A stretch of 64,000 bases of DNA, taken from NCBI RefSeq assembly GCF_004793885.1, contig NZ_SRYG01000003.1, forward strand, positions 62,001-126,000, in the 5' to 3' direction. Positions 26,074 to 34,197 of the stretch are shown piece after piece. How positions within the stretch are numbered: the stretch's first letter is position 1; each line of letters begins with the position of its first letter. Source of the DNA: Dubosiella muris. GTDB lineage: Bacteria; Bacillota_I; Bacilli_A; Erysipelotrichales; Erysipelotrichaceae. The notes under the pieces are model-generated. The model made no database searches. It saw only the letters and a program-made list of their open reading frames with translations, and was not told where the DNA came from. Made by a program: the position numbers and the translations under genes.

Positions 26074-26220
26074 CTATTCTCCAAGCCGGATCATTTCATC
26101 CAGGCTGTGTTTTGCTTTTTTGATCGTGTCCTCGTCCAAAACGATTTCCTCACCCGCTTTGCCAAGCAACGTGTTGTAAATATCCATCAATGTTGTCGCT
26201 TTCATATCCAAGCATATTAA
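26074..26220 (-). pseudogene. Truncated second copy of nadA (3' end only)
   Basis: Encodes the last ~48 codons of quinolinate synthase without a start. The peptide is identical to the intact NadA end (DMKATTLMDIYNTLLGKAGE to MIRLGE stop) except at the extreme 5' edge, where the intact M-C-T reads I-C-L. Nucleotide differences are nearly all synonymous, so both copies diverged under selection as functional genes before being brought together. It is a remnant left by insertion of the HNH cassette or brought in with it. Confidence 0.9.
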
Positions 26221-26238
26221 ATGGCAAATATATTGATT

Positions 26239-27033
26239 TTATTTCTGGAAATTCTTTTTTATCGCCCCTTCTATTTCTTCTCGCGAGCGGAAATCTAACG
26301 GGAATATACTATTCACTTCATATTTTAGTGGCGGTATTTGAATTCCCCCTACCGCATCATACTCATAAAAAGACAAATTAGTTATCTCTATTCCTTTTCC
26401 TACCTGATCTGCCGGCAAATCCTGATACAAAATGAAGCCTACAGGAAAAAAACTAATTTCAGAACAGAAAATTGGATTACCAGGGTTATCTATAGAAACA
26501 TTTATACTCAAAGGGCATAATCTGGAATAATTTCCATCTCTAAAGTACATAAATAATCTATACTTTTTCCAATCAAAACTTCCATTCTCCCTCTCTAAAA
26601 TATAATTCCGAATTTGCTCATCTTCTGTTAAATGTTCATTTAATACGCAAAACATAGTAATAATTTGCTTAAATACAGCTAAATAATGTACATTTTCAAT
26701 AGTAAAGGAACCAACCTCCGGCCATTCATCTCTGTATTCACTTACAATTCCGCCAAGAGCTTTTACAAAATCTCCAAAGTATTTTGCGTACCATGATCCG
26801 GTCAAATTGTTACATTCTTTACATAAATAATAACCCCCCATCCCTCTCTGTTTTATCTTTCCTTTCATTTTATCGATTTCCCAGGGCATATAATTTACAT
26901 TATTATCTTTATGCATTTCAAATAAATTCAAAGTTTTAACCGGATATCCATTATACGCATTCTTAGGTGGTATGTGCTCATAAGTTAATTTTCCCTCTTT
27001 CTGGCATAAACGACATTTTCCTGTTTTTTTCAT
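26239..27033 (-). CDS. HNH-like zinc-finger nuclease candidate in a nadA-bounded cassette
   Basis: 264 residues. The N-terminus holds C-R-L-C (8-11), then LTYEHIPPKNAYN and, near residue 70, YLCKECNNLTG. This C-x2-C ... H ... C-x2-C-N pattern fits HNH endonuclease-type folds, with EHIPP as the metal/histidine site. The rest (GGYYL onward) is a ~180-residue region of unrecognised family with hydrophobic strands and no membrane span. AAGAGGTAAC precedes ATG 27033. It is strongly AT-rich and lies alone between two diverged copies of the nadA 3' end, so it is imported cargo. A nuclease with a sensory C-terminal domain, perhaps antiphage, is inference only. Confidence 0.75.
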   Translation of the reverse strand: MKKTGKCRLCQKEGKLTYEHIPPKNAYNGYPVKTLNLFEMHKDNNVNYMPWEIDKMKGKIKQRGMGGYYLCKECNNLTGSWYAKYFGDFVKALGGIVSEYRDEWPEVGSFTIENVHYLAVFKQIITMFCVLNEHLTEDEQIRNYILERENGSFDWKKYRLFMYFRDGNYSRLCPLSINVSIDNPGNPIFCSEISFFPVGFILYQDLPADQVGKGIEITNLSFYEYDAVGGIQIPPLKYEVNSIFPLDFRSREEIEGAIKKNFQK

Positions 27034-27274
27034 TTGTTACCTCTTTGTCTTTATATTTTACTATATTCTGTCTCAAAATGACCTTTTATAATCATATTTT
27101 CACTAAACTTTTCGATATAAACAACCAAATAATACTGAATTTTTAGGGGTGCTCGTTTACATTTATCTCAGCAGGATATCATAGACACTCACCTCTTCGT
27201 TGCTATGATGTACTCTAATTTCCTGTTTTCCCTTTCAAACAGTTATTACAACCGCTTACGAGTTCTTTCTACCA
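27034..27274. other. AT-rich upstream region of the HNH cassette
   Basis: No reading frame worth calling. On the minus strand A/T-rich -10-like boxes (TATAGT, TAAAAT) lie 25-45 nt before the HNH ATG. ATCATAG and CTATGAT, spaced 18 nt apart near 27180-27211, form an inverted repeat of unknown role. Confidence 0.4.
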
Positions 27275-27452
27275 AATAGATCAAAAAAACGCGCATCGCT
27301 GCGCGCTATTCTCCAAGCCGGATCATCTCGTCCAGGCTATGTTTCGCTTTTTTGATCGTGTCCTCGTCCAAAACGATTTCCTCACCCGCTTTACCAAGCA
27401 ACGTGTTGTAAATGTCCATCAACGTCGTCGCTTTCATGTCCGTGCACATTAA
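27275..27452. repeat. Right copy of the direct repeat: intact nadA 3' end plus terminator
   Basis: Partner of 26043-26220. It contains the in-place end of nadA and its terminator. Confidence 0.9.
27283..27305 (-). terminator. Terminator of the NAD operon
   Basis: CGCGC, six-nt loop, GCGCG, then seven T on the minus strand, abutting the nadA stop. Confidence 0.8.
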
Positions 27453-28223
27453 GCGGTTGGACAAAGCGTAAAACTTTTTGTCCGGGCATTCAAACTGCAA
27501 ATGCTCCACGATACTCGTTTCCGTTCCGATAATAAACGACTCGTTTTTAGAATTCCTGGCAAACGCCATGATGCCCGTCGTCGAGCCAACATAATCCGCT
27601 TGTTCTACGACTTCTTTTGGACACTCCGGATGCACCAGCAACAACGCGTCCGGATGAAGCGCTTTCGCTTTTTCCACATCCGCTTTCGTCATGGAAAAAT
27701 GGTGAGGGCATCCGCCTTGAATGCATTTAAACGTCTTGTCGGGAATTTGGGCGGCGACAAACGAGCCCAGATTGGGATCCGGAATAAAAAGAATTTTGTC
27801 ATTCTTTATTTTTCGGCACACTTCCACCGCGCAAGACGATGTGACACACGCGTCAGCGAGCGTTTTTAACTCCGCGGTCGTATTTACATACGCCACGACG
27901 CTGTAATCTGGATTTTCCGCTTTGATTTTTTCCAGCTCCGCGCTTGTCAGCTGCTCCGCCATCGGGCATCCAGCTGTCGGATTGGGCAAATACACATGTT
28001 TATCCGGGCAAAGGATCTTACACGTTTCCGCCATAAATCGAACGCCGCACATGAGGATGTTTTCATTCGAGTCGGTTTGCGCCTTTTGCGCCAAGCCAAA
28101 TGAATCTCCCACATAATTCGCGATTTCTAAAACATCCTGCCCTTGATAGGCGTGGACTAAAATCGTCGTGCCCGTTTCCTTTTTCAATCGTTGGATTTCT
28201 TCTTTGATTTCCTGTACTGTCAT
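27306..28223 (-). CDS. nadA: Quinolinate synthase NadA
   Basis: 305 residues. NadA condenses iminoaspartate with dihydroxyacetone phosphate to quinolinate using a 4Fe-4S cluster. Diagnostic parts are VHAYQGQDVLEIANYVGDS, LMCGVRFMAETCKIL, PNPTAGCPMAEQ, HPECPKEVVEQADYVGSTTG and GTETSIVEHL; cysteines for the cluster are present. ATG 28223 has GGAGGAAGC upstream and overlaps the niaR stop (ATGA). It is the last gene of nadB-nadC-niaR-nadA. Its 3' end is duplicated at 26074-26220. Confidence 0.97.
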   Translation of the reverse strand: MTVQEIKEEIQRLKKETGTTILVHAYQGQDVLEIANYVGDSFGLAQKAQTDSNENILMCGVRFMAETCKILCPDKHVYLPNPTAGCPMAEQLTSAELEKIKAENPDYSVVAYVNTTAELKTLADACVTSSCAVEVCRKIKNDKILFIPDPNLGSFVAAQIPDKTFKCIQGGCPHHFSMTKADVEKAKALHPDALLLVHPECPKEVVEQADYVGSTTGIMAFARNSKNESFIIGTETSIVEHLQFECPDKKFYALSNRLMCTDMKATTLMDIYNTLLGKAGEEIVLDEDTIKKAKHSLDEMIRLGE

Positions 28224-28774
28224 GCTTCCTCCATCCCGCTTTCTTCTTTTTCCCATGGGCTTAACGGCGCCAGCAGGCCGGCCTCCATGAGTTTTTGCTC
28301 AATCAGTTTGAGTCGCTGTTCGTTGTCCGCCTCGACCAAATGATAGTGGTAGCCGCTTGTCACCTCGCCAAGATACTTGGATTTGCTGCCCTGGAACGCC
28401 TCCATAAAGTCCCGCGCGTCCTGCCGGCTGCGAATGTCGAGATCCACGCTGATTCGTCCATACACCCGATGCGAAATGCTAACGTTTTTTACCTTTCCGC
28501 CATGGTCGACGATCAAAAACAGCTCCTGCTCGGTTTGATCCGATTCATGATACATTTTAAATTCCTTTTGAAAGGCGTGTCCCTGATCCTTGATCATAAC
28601 ATAACCTTTCGGCGTCGAGGCGATGCCGGACGTATACGCGCGAATGACGGTCAGGTCCTGCACGATGGCTTGCCTCGATACGTTGAATCGGGACGCTAGC
28701 GACTTCGCGGGCACCGGCACCTCGCTTTTTTTCAAGATCTCAATGATCGCGTCCCGCCTTTCTTTCGTCTTCAT
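28220..28774 (-). CDS. niaR: Niacin-responsive transcriptional repressor NiaR
   Basis: 184 residues. An N-terminal winged helix (KERRDAIIEILKKSEVPVPA, FNVSRQAIVQDLTVIRA) is followed by a 3H domain named for conserved histidines (VDHGG, ISHRVYGRIS, GYHYHLVEA). NiaR binds nicotinic acid and represses NAD biosynthesis or niacin uptake genes in Gram-positives. Here it lies inside the operon, overlapping nadC and nadA by 4 nt each, which gives autoregulation. A likely operator lies upstream of nadB at 31004-31015. Confidence 0.92.
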   Translation of the reverse strand: MKTKERRDAIIEILKKSEVPVPAKSLASRFNVSRQAIVQDLTVIRAYTSGIASTPKGYVMIKDQGHAFQKEFKMYHESDQTEQELFLIVDHGGKVKNVSISHRVYGRISVDLDIRSRQDARDFMEAFQGSKSKYLGEVTSGYHYHLVEADNEQRLKLIEQKLMEAGLLAPLSPWEKEESGMEEA

Positions 28775-29637
28775 CCTTCCGCCCCTTCGATTGGATGCAG
28801 ATTTTTCAATGAAAGATCCAGGATGCCGGCGCTATACACGATGGCTCCGCTCGAAATGAAATCCACGCCCAAATCTTTTAAGGCGCCAATCCGCTCCCTG
28901 GTGACGTTGCCGGAAATTTCCGTCTGCGCCCGTCCCGCAATGCGTTCCACCGCTTTTTTCATCGTCGCGTGGTCCATATTGTCGAGCATAATGATATCGG
29001 CGCGGGCGTCGAGGGCTTCCTGGACTTGTTCGAGCGTCTCGCATTCGATTTCGATTTTTCGGACGAAGGGCGCGTAATTTCTAGCCATTTCAATGGCTTT
29101 CGTAATCGAGCCCGCCGCGGAAATATGATTGTCTTTCAGCAGGACGCCATCGGAAAGGTTGTAGCGATGATTTGTGCCGCCACCGACCTTCACCGCGTAT
29201 TTTTCAAACAAACGATTGTTTGGCGTTGTTTTCCGCGTATCCAAAAGGGTGATCGCCGTGTCTTGAAGCTGCTCGACCACTTCGTGAGTGGCGGTCGCGA
29301 CACCACTCATTCGTTGTAAATAATTGAGCGCGGTTCGCTCACCCGTCAAAATCGTGCGAATATCGCCGATGACCTTTCCTAAAAGCTGGCCATTGTGCAC
29401 CTTTTGTCCTTCCTCGCAAAAAAAGATGACATCGCTTTGCTCGTCCAAAAGAGTGAAAACCCGTTTAAACACGTCGAGCCCGCAAATCATTCCATCCTGC
29501 TTGCAGATCAGTTCCGCCTCGCCAAGTCTTTTTTCCGGCATGATCGCGTTCGTACTCACATCCTCGCTCGTCACATCTTCTTGCAGGGCCGATAAAATAT
29601 AAGGATCGGCATTGAGTTTCATTACTACGTCATTCAT
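28771..29637 (-). CDS. nadC: Nicotinate-nucleotide pyrophosphorylase (quinolinate phosphoribosyltransferase) NadC
   Basis: 288 residues. It converts quinolinate and PRPP to nicotinate mononucleotide. The family motifs EDVTSEDVST, TGERTALNYLQRMSGVAT, LLDTRKTTPNNRLFEKYAVK, GGTNHRYNLSDGVLLKDNH and VDFISSGAIVYSAGILDLSL are present. ATG 29637 (AAGGAGAG upstream) overlaps the nadB end by 8 nt. It overlaps niaR by 4 nt at its own end. Confidence 0.97.
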   Translation of the reverse strand: MNDVVMKLNADPYILSALQEDVTSEDVSTNAIMPEKRLGEAELICKQDGMICGLDVFKRVFTLLDEQSDVIFFCEEGQKVHNGQLLGKVIGDIRTILTGERTALNYLQRMSGVATATHEVVEQLQDTAITLLDTRKTTPNNRLFEKYAVKVGGGTNHRYNLSDGVLLKDNHISAAGSITKAIEMARNYAPFVRKIEIECETLEQVQEALDARADIIMLDNMDHATMKKAVERIAGRAQTEISGNVTRERIGALKDLGVDFISSGAIVYSAGILDLSLKNLHPIEGAEG

Positions 29638-30919
29638 GGTTTTTTCTCTCCTTTTCAATTTCTCGCAAAACATGACGACGATACTGCGCCATCGTTTTCT
29701 CTACATCACGATACCCGCTCATGTCCACATCATAGTCTTTGGCTTGTGGGACTTCATGCTGGCTAAACGTGATGTCATCAGCCGCCCGGCGCGCGAAGAC
29801 AAGCGATTCCAGCAAAGAGTTGCTGGCCAGACGATTGGCGCCATGCACCTTGTTGCAGCTCGTTTCCCCGCACGCGTAAAGCCTTGGCATGCTGGTCCGG
29901 CCGGCCAGGTCGATTTTGATGCCACCCATAAAATAGTGCTGCGCCGGAACGACCGGAACCGGTTCTTCGAACACGTTGTATCCTTCTTCCAAGCATTTGG
30001 AGCAAATGTGGGGGAAATGGCTTTGGAGCGTCTCTTTTCCGATTGGCCGCAAATCTTCATACACATACGCGGAGCCGTCTTTTTTCATTTGTTCCTGAAT
30101 GGCTCTGGATACGATGTCCCGCGGCTGGAGCTCGTTGGTGAAACGCCGGCCGTGGATGTCATACAGCAGGGCGCCTTCCCCGCGCAGCGACTCCGAAAGC
30201 AAAAACCGTCTTCCCTTTTGTTTCGAATAAAGCGTCGTGGGATGGATTTGAATGTAGTCGATGTTTTCCAGCTCGATGCCGTGCTTTAGACAAATGCCCA
30301 ACGCGTCGCCGGTCAAACTGGCGAAATTAGTTGAATTTTCATACAGCCCGCCGATGCCCCCGCAAGCGAACACGATATCGTCGCCAAAGATCGGAATGAT
30401 CGTTTTCGCTTGATCTTGCGCGACGATTCCAACGGCTTTCTCGTTTTGGATAAGAAGATCGACCATCATCGTATGGTCAAAGAGTTCGATGTTGGGCCGG
30501 CGCAAAACCGCTTCGAGCAGTTTGGATGTAATTTCCCTTCCGGTTTCATCTTCATGAAAGAGAATGCGTGGCTTGGAGTGCGCGCCTTCCTTGGTGAAGC
30601 GCAAATTTCCATCCGCATCTTTTTCAAACTCGACGCCATACCCGATCAGATCTTTGATGATCGTGTTGCTGGAGCGAATCATCAAATCCACGCTTTTGGG
30701 GTCGTTTTCATAGTGGCCGGCTTTGAGGGTGTCCTCAAAATAGGACTCGTAGTCCTCTTCGCCGCGCAGCATGCAAATGCCTCCCTGCGCCAAGTAGGAA
30801 TCGGATTGTTCCAACCCTTCTTTGCAGAGCATCCCTATTTTTTTCGATTGTGGAAGATGAAGCGCGCAATACAATCCGGCCGCGCCGCATCCTACAATGA
30901 CTACATCGTACCGTTTCAT
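29630..30919 (-). CDS. nadB: L-aspartate oxidase NadB
   Basis: 429 residues. This flavoprotein oxidises L-aspartate to iminoaspartate, feeding NadA. The FAD fingerprint VIVGCGAAGLY lies at residues 7-17, SYLAQGGICML near 45, HFMGGI-type PAQHYFMGGIKIDLAGRTSM near 335 and GANRLASNSLLE near 370. It is somewhat short, ending soon after the flavin-binding region as in other Gram-positive NadB proteins. GAGGAAAAAAG precedes the ATG. First gene of the NAD operon, with a consensus promoter. Confidence 0.96.
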   Translation of the reverse strand: MKRYDVVIVGCGAAGLYCALHLPQSKKIGMLCKEGLEQSDSYLAQGGICMLRGEEDYESYFEDTLKAGHYENDPKSVDLMIRSSNTIIKDLIGYGVEFEKDADGNLRFTKEGAHSKPRILFHEDETGREITSKLLEAVLRRPNIELFDHTMMVDLLIQNEKAVGIVAQDQAKTIIPIFGDDIVFACGGIGGLYENSTNFASLTGDALGICLKHGIELENIDYIQIHPTTLYSKQKGRRFLLSESLRGEGALLYDIHGRRFTNELQPRDIVSRAIQEQMKKDGSAYVYEDLRPIGKETLQSHFPHICSKCLEEGYNVFEEPVPVVPAQHYFMGGIKIDLAGRTSMPRLYACGETSCNKVHGANRLASNSLLESLVFARRAADDITFSQHEVPQAKDYDVDMSGYRDVEKTMAQYRRHVLREIEKERKNHE

Positions 30920-30960
30920 TCTTTTTTCCTCTGTCGTTGTGAGACTTCCTTTTCCCGCCT

Positions 30961-30988
30961 ATTATAGCACGGTGATAGCGATTGTCAA
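30961..30988 (-). promoter_or_regulatory. Promoter of the nadB-nadC-niaR-nadA operon
   Basis: Minus strand TTGACA (30983-30988), 16-nt spacer, TATAAT (30961-30966): both hexamers perfect. The -35 box lies within an ATTGTC-N7-GACAAT inverted repeat (30981-30999). Confidence 0.85.
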
Positions 30989-31003
30989 TCATCGACAATT
31001 TAG

Positions 31004-31015
31004 GTGTCATGACAC
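31004..31015. promoter_or_regulatory. Perfect palindrome GTGTCATGACAC, probable NiaR operator
   Basis: Twelve-nt perfect palindrome just upstream of the -35 box; the neighbouring ATTGTC-N7-GACAAT repeat shares GTC/GAC half-sites. Assignment to NiaR is inferred from the regulator encoded in the operon. Confidence 0.6.
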
Positions 31016-31027
31016 TTAGGAGGGCGT

Positions 31028-31053
31028 AAAAAAAGGGAGAGACTTACTCTCTC
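31028..31053 (-). terminator. Terminator overlapping the DUF1905 stop codon
   Basis: Minus strand GAGAGA-GTAAG-TCTCTC followed by CC and seven T residues; the TAA stop sits in the loop. Confidence 0.75.
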
Positions 31054-31328
31054 GATTCAACGACGACGTGGATTGTGTCACCTTCTCCCTTTTCCAGACG
31101 GGTCCGTATCGACTTTAAAAGTCCAATGATGTAGACAATGTCGCCTTTCTCGTCTTTGATTCCCATATTGACGAGGCTGCCATCGTAGGGAACGCCGTCA
31201 AAGGTCGCGTGCACTTTGACACGGCCTTTACCAAATTCCTCCCGAATATTCCACGGAAACGCGACGTAGGCGCCGCCGCGCTCGTTTTCATGGATAGTTG
31301 TATCGTATTCATATCGTTTCGTGTTCAT
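31044..31328 (-). CDS. DUF1905 domain protein
   Basis: 94 residues, a single DUF1905 beta-barrel-like domain: GGAYVAFPWNIREEFGKGRV, FDGVPYDGSLVNMG and GLLKSIRTRLEKGEGDTIHV. The function of the family is unknown. ATG 31328 follows GGAAAGGAA and lies 20 nt inside the end of the HAD hydrolase gene. It is last in a small unit with the 70-residue protein and the HAD gene. Because the HAD frame is interrupted, coupling to this gene may be altered. Confidence 0.85.
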   Translation of the reverse strand: MNTKRYEYDTTIHENERGGAYVAFPWNIREEFGKGRVKVHATFDGVPYDGSLVNMGIKDEKGDIVYIIGLLKSIRTRLEKGEGDTIHVVVESRE

Positions 31329-32135
31329 GATTCCAGTTCCTTTCCAGCCACATGGCGACGCCATCTTCCTCGTTGGATGGCACGATGCCCGTGGCGATTT
31401 GTTTTAGGGGCGCGACGGCGTTTTGCACGGCGTAGCTTTCATCGGCTTTTTCAAATAAATCGAGATCGTTCATTCCATCGCCGAAGACGACAAGTCGATC
31501 GCACCCTAGTTTCTCTTTGAGCTTTGTTGCCGCGTTGGATTTGGACGCTGCTTGAGGCATGATTTCCAGCCACGGATCGTTGGTGTAAAGATCGGTTTGA
31601 AATACACAATGAAACCGGTCGCGGTAACGGGCGTACATGGGCTTGAGTTTTTCCTCCTGACCAATGCAGGTCAAATAGAAAATCTTGCCTTGCTTGAGTT
31701 GTTCAAGACTGGAGACGGCGCGTGAGCGAACATCCCCTTTCCGGGTGGCGAGAAACCGGTTCATTTCGGGCGTGCATCGTAGGGGAAGAAAGGAAAATTT
31801 TTCCTGTCCGTCGATGAGCGCGTAGACAATGGGCACGATGTCGTGCGCAATCAAATCTTCGAGAATCTCGGCGCCTTCCTTGCCAAAGGTGTTGGCCAGC
31901 AAAATTTTCCCGGTCGCGTTGTCGACGATGAACGCGCCGTTGTAGACGATGAGCGGGATGGGCGCATCGAGTCCGCGGTTGCTTTTTTGGCCGTATGCCA
32001 TGACCTGGCGGTAGCGTAGGAAAAAAGCATGCCGTCCTGGACGCATTGGTTGATGATGGCGTTCGTGTGGTCGGATGTGCGCTCGTTTTGGCGCAGCAAT
32101 GTGCCATCCAAATCGGAAACGTACAAAGTTTTCAA
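31309..32135 (-). pseudogene. Cof-type HAD hydrolase interrupted by a frameshift
   Basis: The N-terminus (MKTLYVSDLDGTLLRQNE with catalytic D8 and D10; SYATARSWHTAKK) is in one frame. The rest (LDAPIPLIVYNGAFI, LGCDRLVVFGDGMNDLDLFE) is in another. The switch is best placed at a run of six T on the plus strand (31983-31988; A6 in the mRNA), where one more A would restore a ~274-residue sugar-phosphatase-like protein. The start is TTG 32135 with AGGAGG upstream, 1 nt after the previous stop. It may be a real mutation, a sequencing error or a slippage-dependent gene. The downstream frame is undamaged, which argues that any loss is recent. Confidence 0.85.
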
Positions 32136-32136
32136 T

Positions 32137-32349
32137 TTACTTTGCCTCCTCTTTTTTGAACGCCACCGTCTTATTTTTCATGGAAATCTTTTGGACTTGG
32201 AATCCATATGCCGGCAATTCCTTTTTGAAGGTTAGAAACGAATGGTCCAGGGGAAACCCGAGGATTTTCCCGATTTCATCAAATTCCAGTACAAAATCGG
32301 GTGTTTCACGTTCCTGGATCCAGTGCCACAATGGATCGTATTTGCTCAT
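32137..32349 (-). CDS. Small conserved-type protein of unknown function
   Basis: 70 residues: MSKYDPLWHWIQERETPDFV, a predicted helix EFDEIGKILGFPLDHSFL, then a basic C-terminus. It resembles small DUF proteins that begin with a YDPLW motif; I cannot assign a role. AGAAGGAATC precedes the ATG. Its stop is 1 nt before the TTG start of the HAD gene, so the two are cotranscribed. Confidence 0.7.
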   Translation of the reverse strand: MSKYDPLWHWIQERETPDFVLEFDEIGKILGFPLDHSFLTFKKELPAYGFQVQKISMKNKTVAFKKEEAK

Positions 32350-32371
32350 GTTGATTCCTTCTTTCTTTGTT

Positions 32372-32653
32372 CTACTTTTTCAACTTATACTGTCGATTTC
32401 TATATGTGCCGACAATTTCTATTTTTTCAAAGTCGACCAGTTCTTTTAATATCTTTCTCGTTCGGCTTATTTTCACATGCAATACATCGCAAAAGAATAC
32501 GGCTGGATATTCTTTTCCTGGAACCATGGAGGCAAGAACGGCGTCATATTGGCCCAGTTTTTTCTCACTGGGTTTTACCGCCACTTTTTTACCACCACAT
32601 TTTACCGCCACTTTTCGATCATACCTACTTTTTCCGATTTTCCTTCCCGGGTT
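32372..32653 (-). pseudogene. C-terminal fragment of an AlbA_2/HTH-type DNA-binding protein
   Basis: An open stretch of about 93 codons without a credible start. It has the repeated VAVK pattern (KVAVKCGGKKVAVK) followed by a winged-helix-like end (FFCDVLHVKISRTRKILKEL, KIEIVGTYRNRQYKLKK). This is how the C-terminus of many AlbA_2-domain putative transcription regulators looks. The N-terminal ~350 residues are missing. A GTG at 32611 is the only internal start, with no ribosome binding site. It marks the left edge of the decayed accessory region. Confidence 0.55.
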
Positions 32654-32879
32654 TTAATGGTATAACGGTTGCCCAATTACACCATAACAATCATCTAAAG
32701 ATTATAATGCTTCGTATCCCGAGTCACCTGACGTGAACTTTCGGTTTGAACTATCCGGAATTTCCGAATAGCTGGATTTTTCAATTTTTCTTTCGAAGAA
32801 TTGATATTCATCCTCTACGATTAAGACTTTGAAGGGGGGAATTCTTTATGATTGGATTCTCCGTTTTCTAAACCGTACT

Positions 32880-33010
32880 CTAATCGCAATGATTATTCCA
32901 ATAAATATTGGGTAGCGCTATCGCTCCCACGATCAGCGGCCGTTATTCAGAATTTTCAGATTACTGAATCCTCCTGTAATCCGCTATCTATAGAATATCT
33001 TGTTCAAATT
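32880..33010 (-). pseudogene. Decayed RhuM-family gene fragment
   Basis: Reading the minus strand gives I-D-S-G-L-Q-E-D-S-V-I, stop, K-F, stop, I-T-A-A-D. This matches the RhuM segment DSELQEDPVIRKFRITAAD at 39057-39365, with two CGA arginine codons turned into TGA. Nucleotide similarity to that copy continues for ~100 nt with indels. It is a second, older rhuM remnant. The flanking DNA from 32654 to 33117 has no usable frame. Confidence 0.6.
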
Positions 33011-33117
33011 ATTCGTCTCCTTTTTTCATTTTATCAAAATCTTATAGTCTTTAAGTTGAAAATCTGTTTTTCGTTGCAAAAAACATCTCACATGGCTGCA
33101 AGATGTTGAATAAATGT

Positions 33118-33681
33118 TTATTTTTGTTTTGGAAGAATCCAGCACGTGTTCTCCTGCACCTTCTTCATTTCCGCTTCGCCTTTTAAAACCTTGATCAAGT
33201 TGAAGGCGAAATCAAACGCGCCGCCAACAGAAATTCCCGTCACGAGGTTTCCGTCAATTACCGAATGGACATTTTCATACGTCCCGCCAAAATCACCATT
33301 TAAACCCGGCACACAAGTATACTTTTTGCCTTGATAAAGTCCAAGCATTCCCGGAATGGAAGCGGACGCGCAAATCGCGCCAAGAACTTTTTGTGGATTT
33401 TGCGCAAACGCTTTCACCTGCTCTAAAACTTCTGGCGTATTTAAGAAGACTTGATACGCCGCACCGCCTGGCAAAACCAGCGTATCATTCGCCGAAAAAT
33501 CGTATCCCTTTAAATTTTTTAAATTCGCGAAGACCATGCCATTCGCTCCAATCGCGGTGGATTTGTTTTGGGCGCTGACAAGATCCACATTCAAACCGGC
33601 TTCCCACATTAAATCAAATGGAACCGTCGCTTCGATTTCCTCTACACCATCGGCCATCATCATAACTACTTTATTATTCAT
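33118..33681 (-). CDS. DJ-1/PfpI family protein
   Basis: 187 residues, complete DJ-1/PfpI domain: VVMMMADGVEEIEATVPFDL, LVLPGG, and the nucleophile-elbow region LGAICASASIPGML, whose cysteine is near residue 100. The glutamate in DGVEEIE matches the conserved acid that tunes it. Members are deglycase-, chaperone- or amidase-like. The closest pattern is the YajL/ThiJ subgroup. AGAGGTGA precedes ATG 33681. It stands alone between two decayed stretches and seems intact. Confidence 0.92.
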   Translation of the reverse strand: MNNKVVMMMADGVEEIEATVPFDLMWEAGLNVDLVSAQNKSTAIGANGMVFANLKNLKGYDFSANDTLVLPGGAAYQVFLNTPEVLEQVKAFAQNPQKVLGAICASASIPGMLGLYQGKKYTCVPGLNGDFGGTYENVHSVIDGNLVTGISVGGAFDFAFNLIKVLKGEAEMKKVQENTCWILPKQK

Positions 33682-34197
33682 ATCGTTCACCTCTGGAATC
33701 ATTGTAGTTTATAGTGAACGCTTTGGATATGCAGACGCTACTCGAATCTCAAAAAAAAATTAGAAGTGGAACCGAATTTAAATTTAGATTTATATTAAAA
33801 CAGAATTTTTGGATTACTTTCTTTTCTTAAAGAGGTTTATTTTGTCATTATTCTAATTCTTTTTCTATTTCTTCAATAGAAGGCAAACTGCTCTGCCTAT
33901 GACATCCGGTCAATGACTTTTGTATCCCAACATTCGATTTAAAGTTTGAAAAGCAGCACAACCGTCTCCACATGGAACGATACATCCTGATTGATGCCAC
34001 AATATCGTAACATTTCTCCCGATTTTGAGTCGATTTTCGATAGTTTGCGGAAACATATCAATAATTCCATGTTGCTACTATAATATAGGAGCAGACGGAA
34101 TCTCTACTGTCTCAACCTTTGATGGGTCATTTAGGAAATAGGTCATCATAGAAATGTTTCCGCTTTGAAGCCATCGTCTCAACTCGAAGTCAGCACA
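33682..34197. other. Decayed 0.5-kb intergenic stretch
   Basis: The minus strand has two short open segments without starts (RRWLQSGNISMMTYFLNDPS and NVTILWHQSGCIVPCGDGCA). They are broken by stops and look like remnants of unrelated genes. Families not recognised. The DJ-1 gene promoter probably lies near 33700 (TACAAT on the minus strand). Confidence 0.4.

Larger units (their letters stand above)
26043..26220. repeat. Left copy of a diverged direct repeat: nadA 3' end plus terminator
   Basis: Aligns with 27275-27452 at a constant offset of 1232 nt with about 13 mismatches by eye. The first ~50 nt, covering the terminator, are identical; the mismatches are mostly at third codon positions of nadA. 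Confidence 0.9.

Noticed and set aside
26043-27452. Recent tandem duplication of the nadA end
   Set aside because: The copies differ at about 13 mainly silent sites, too many and too biased for a fresh local duplication.
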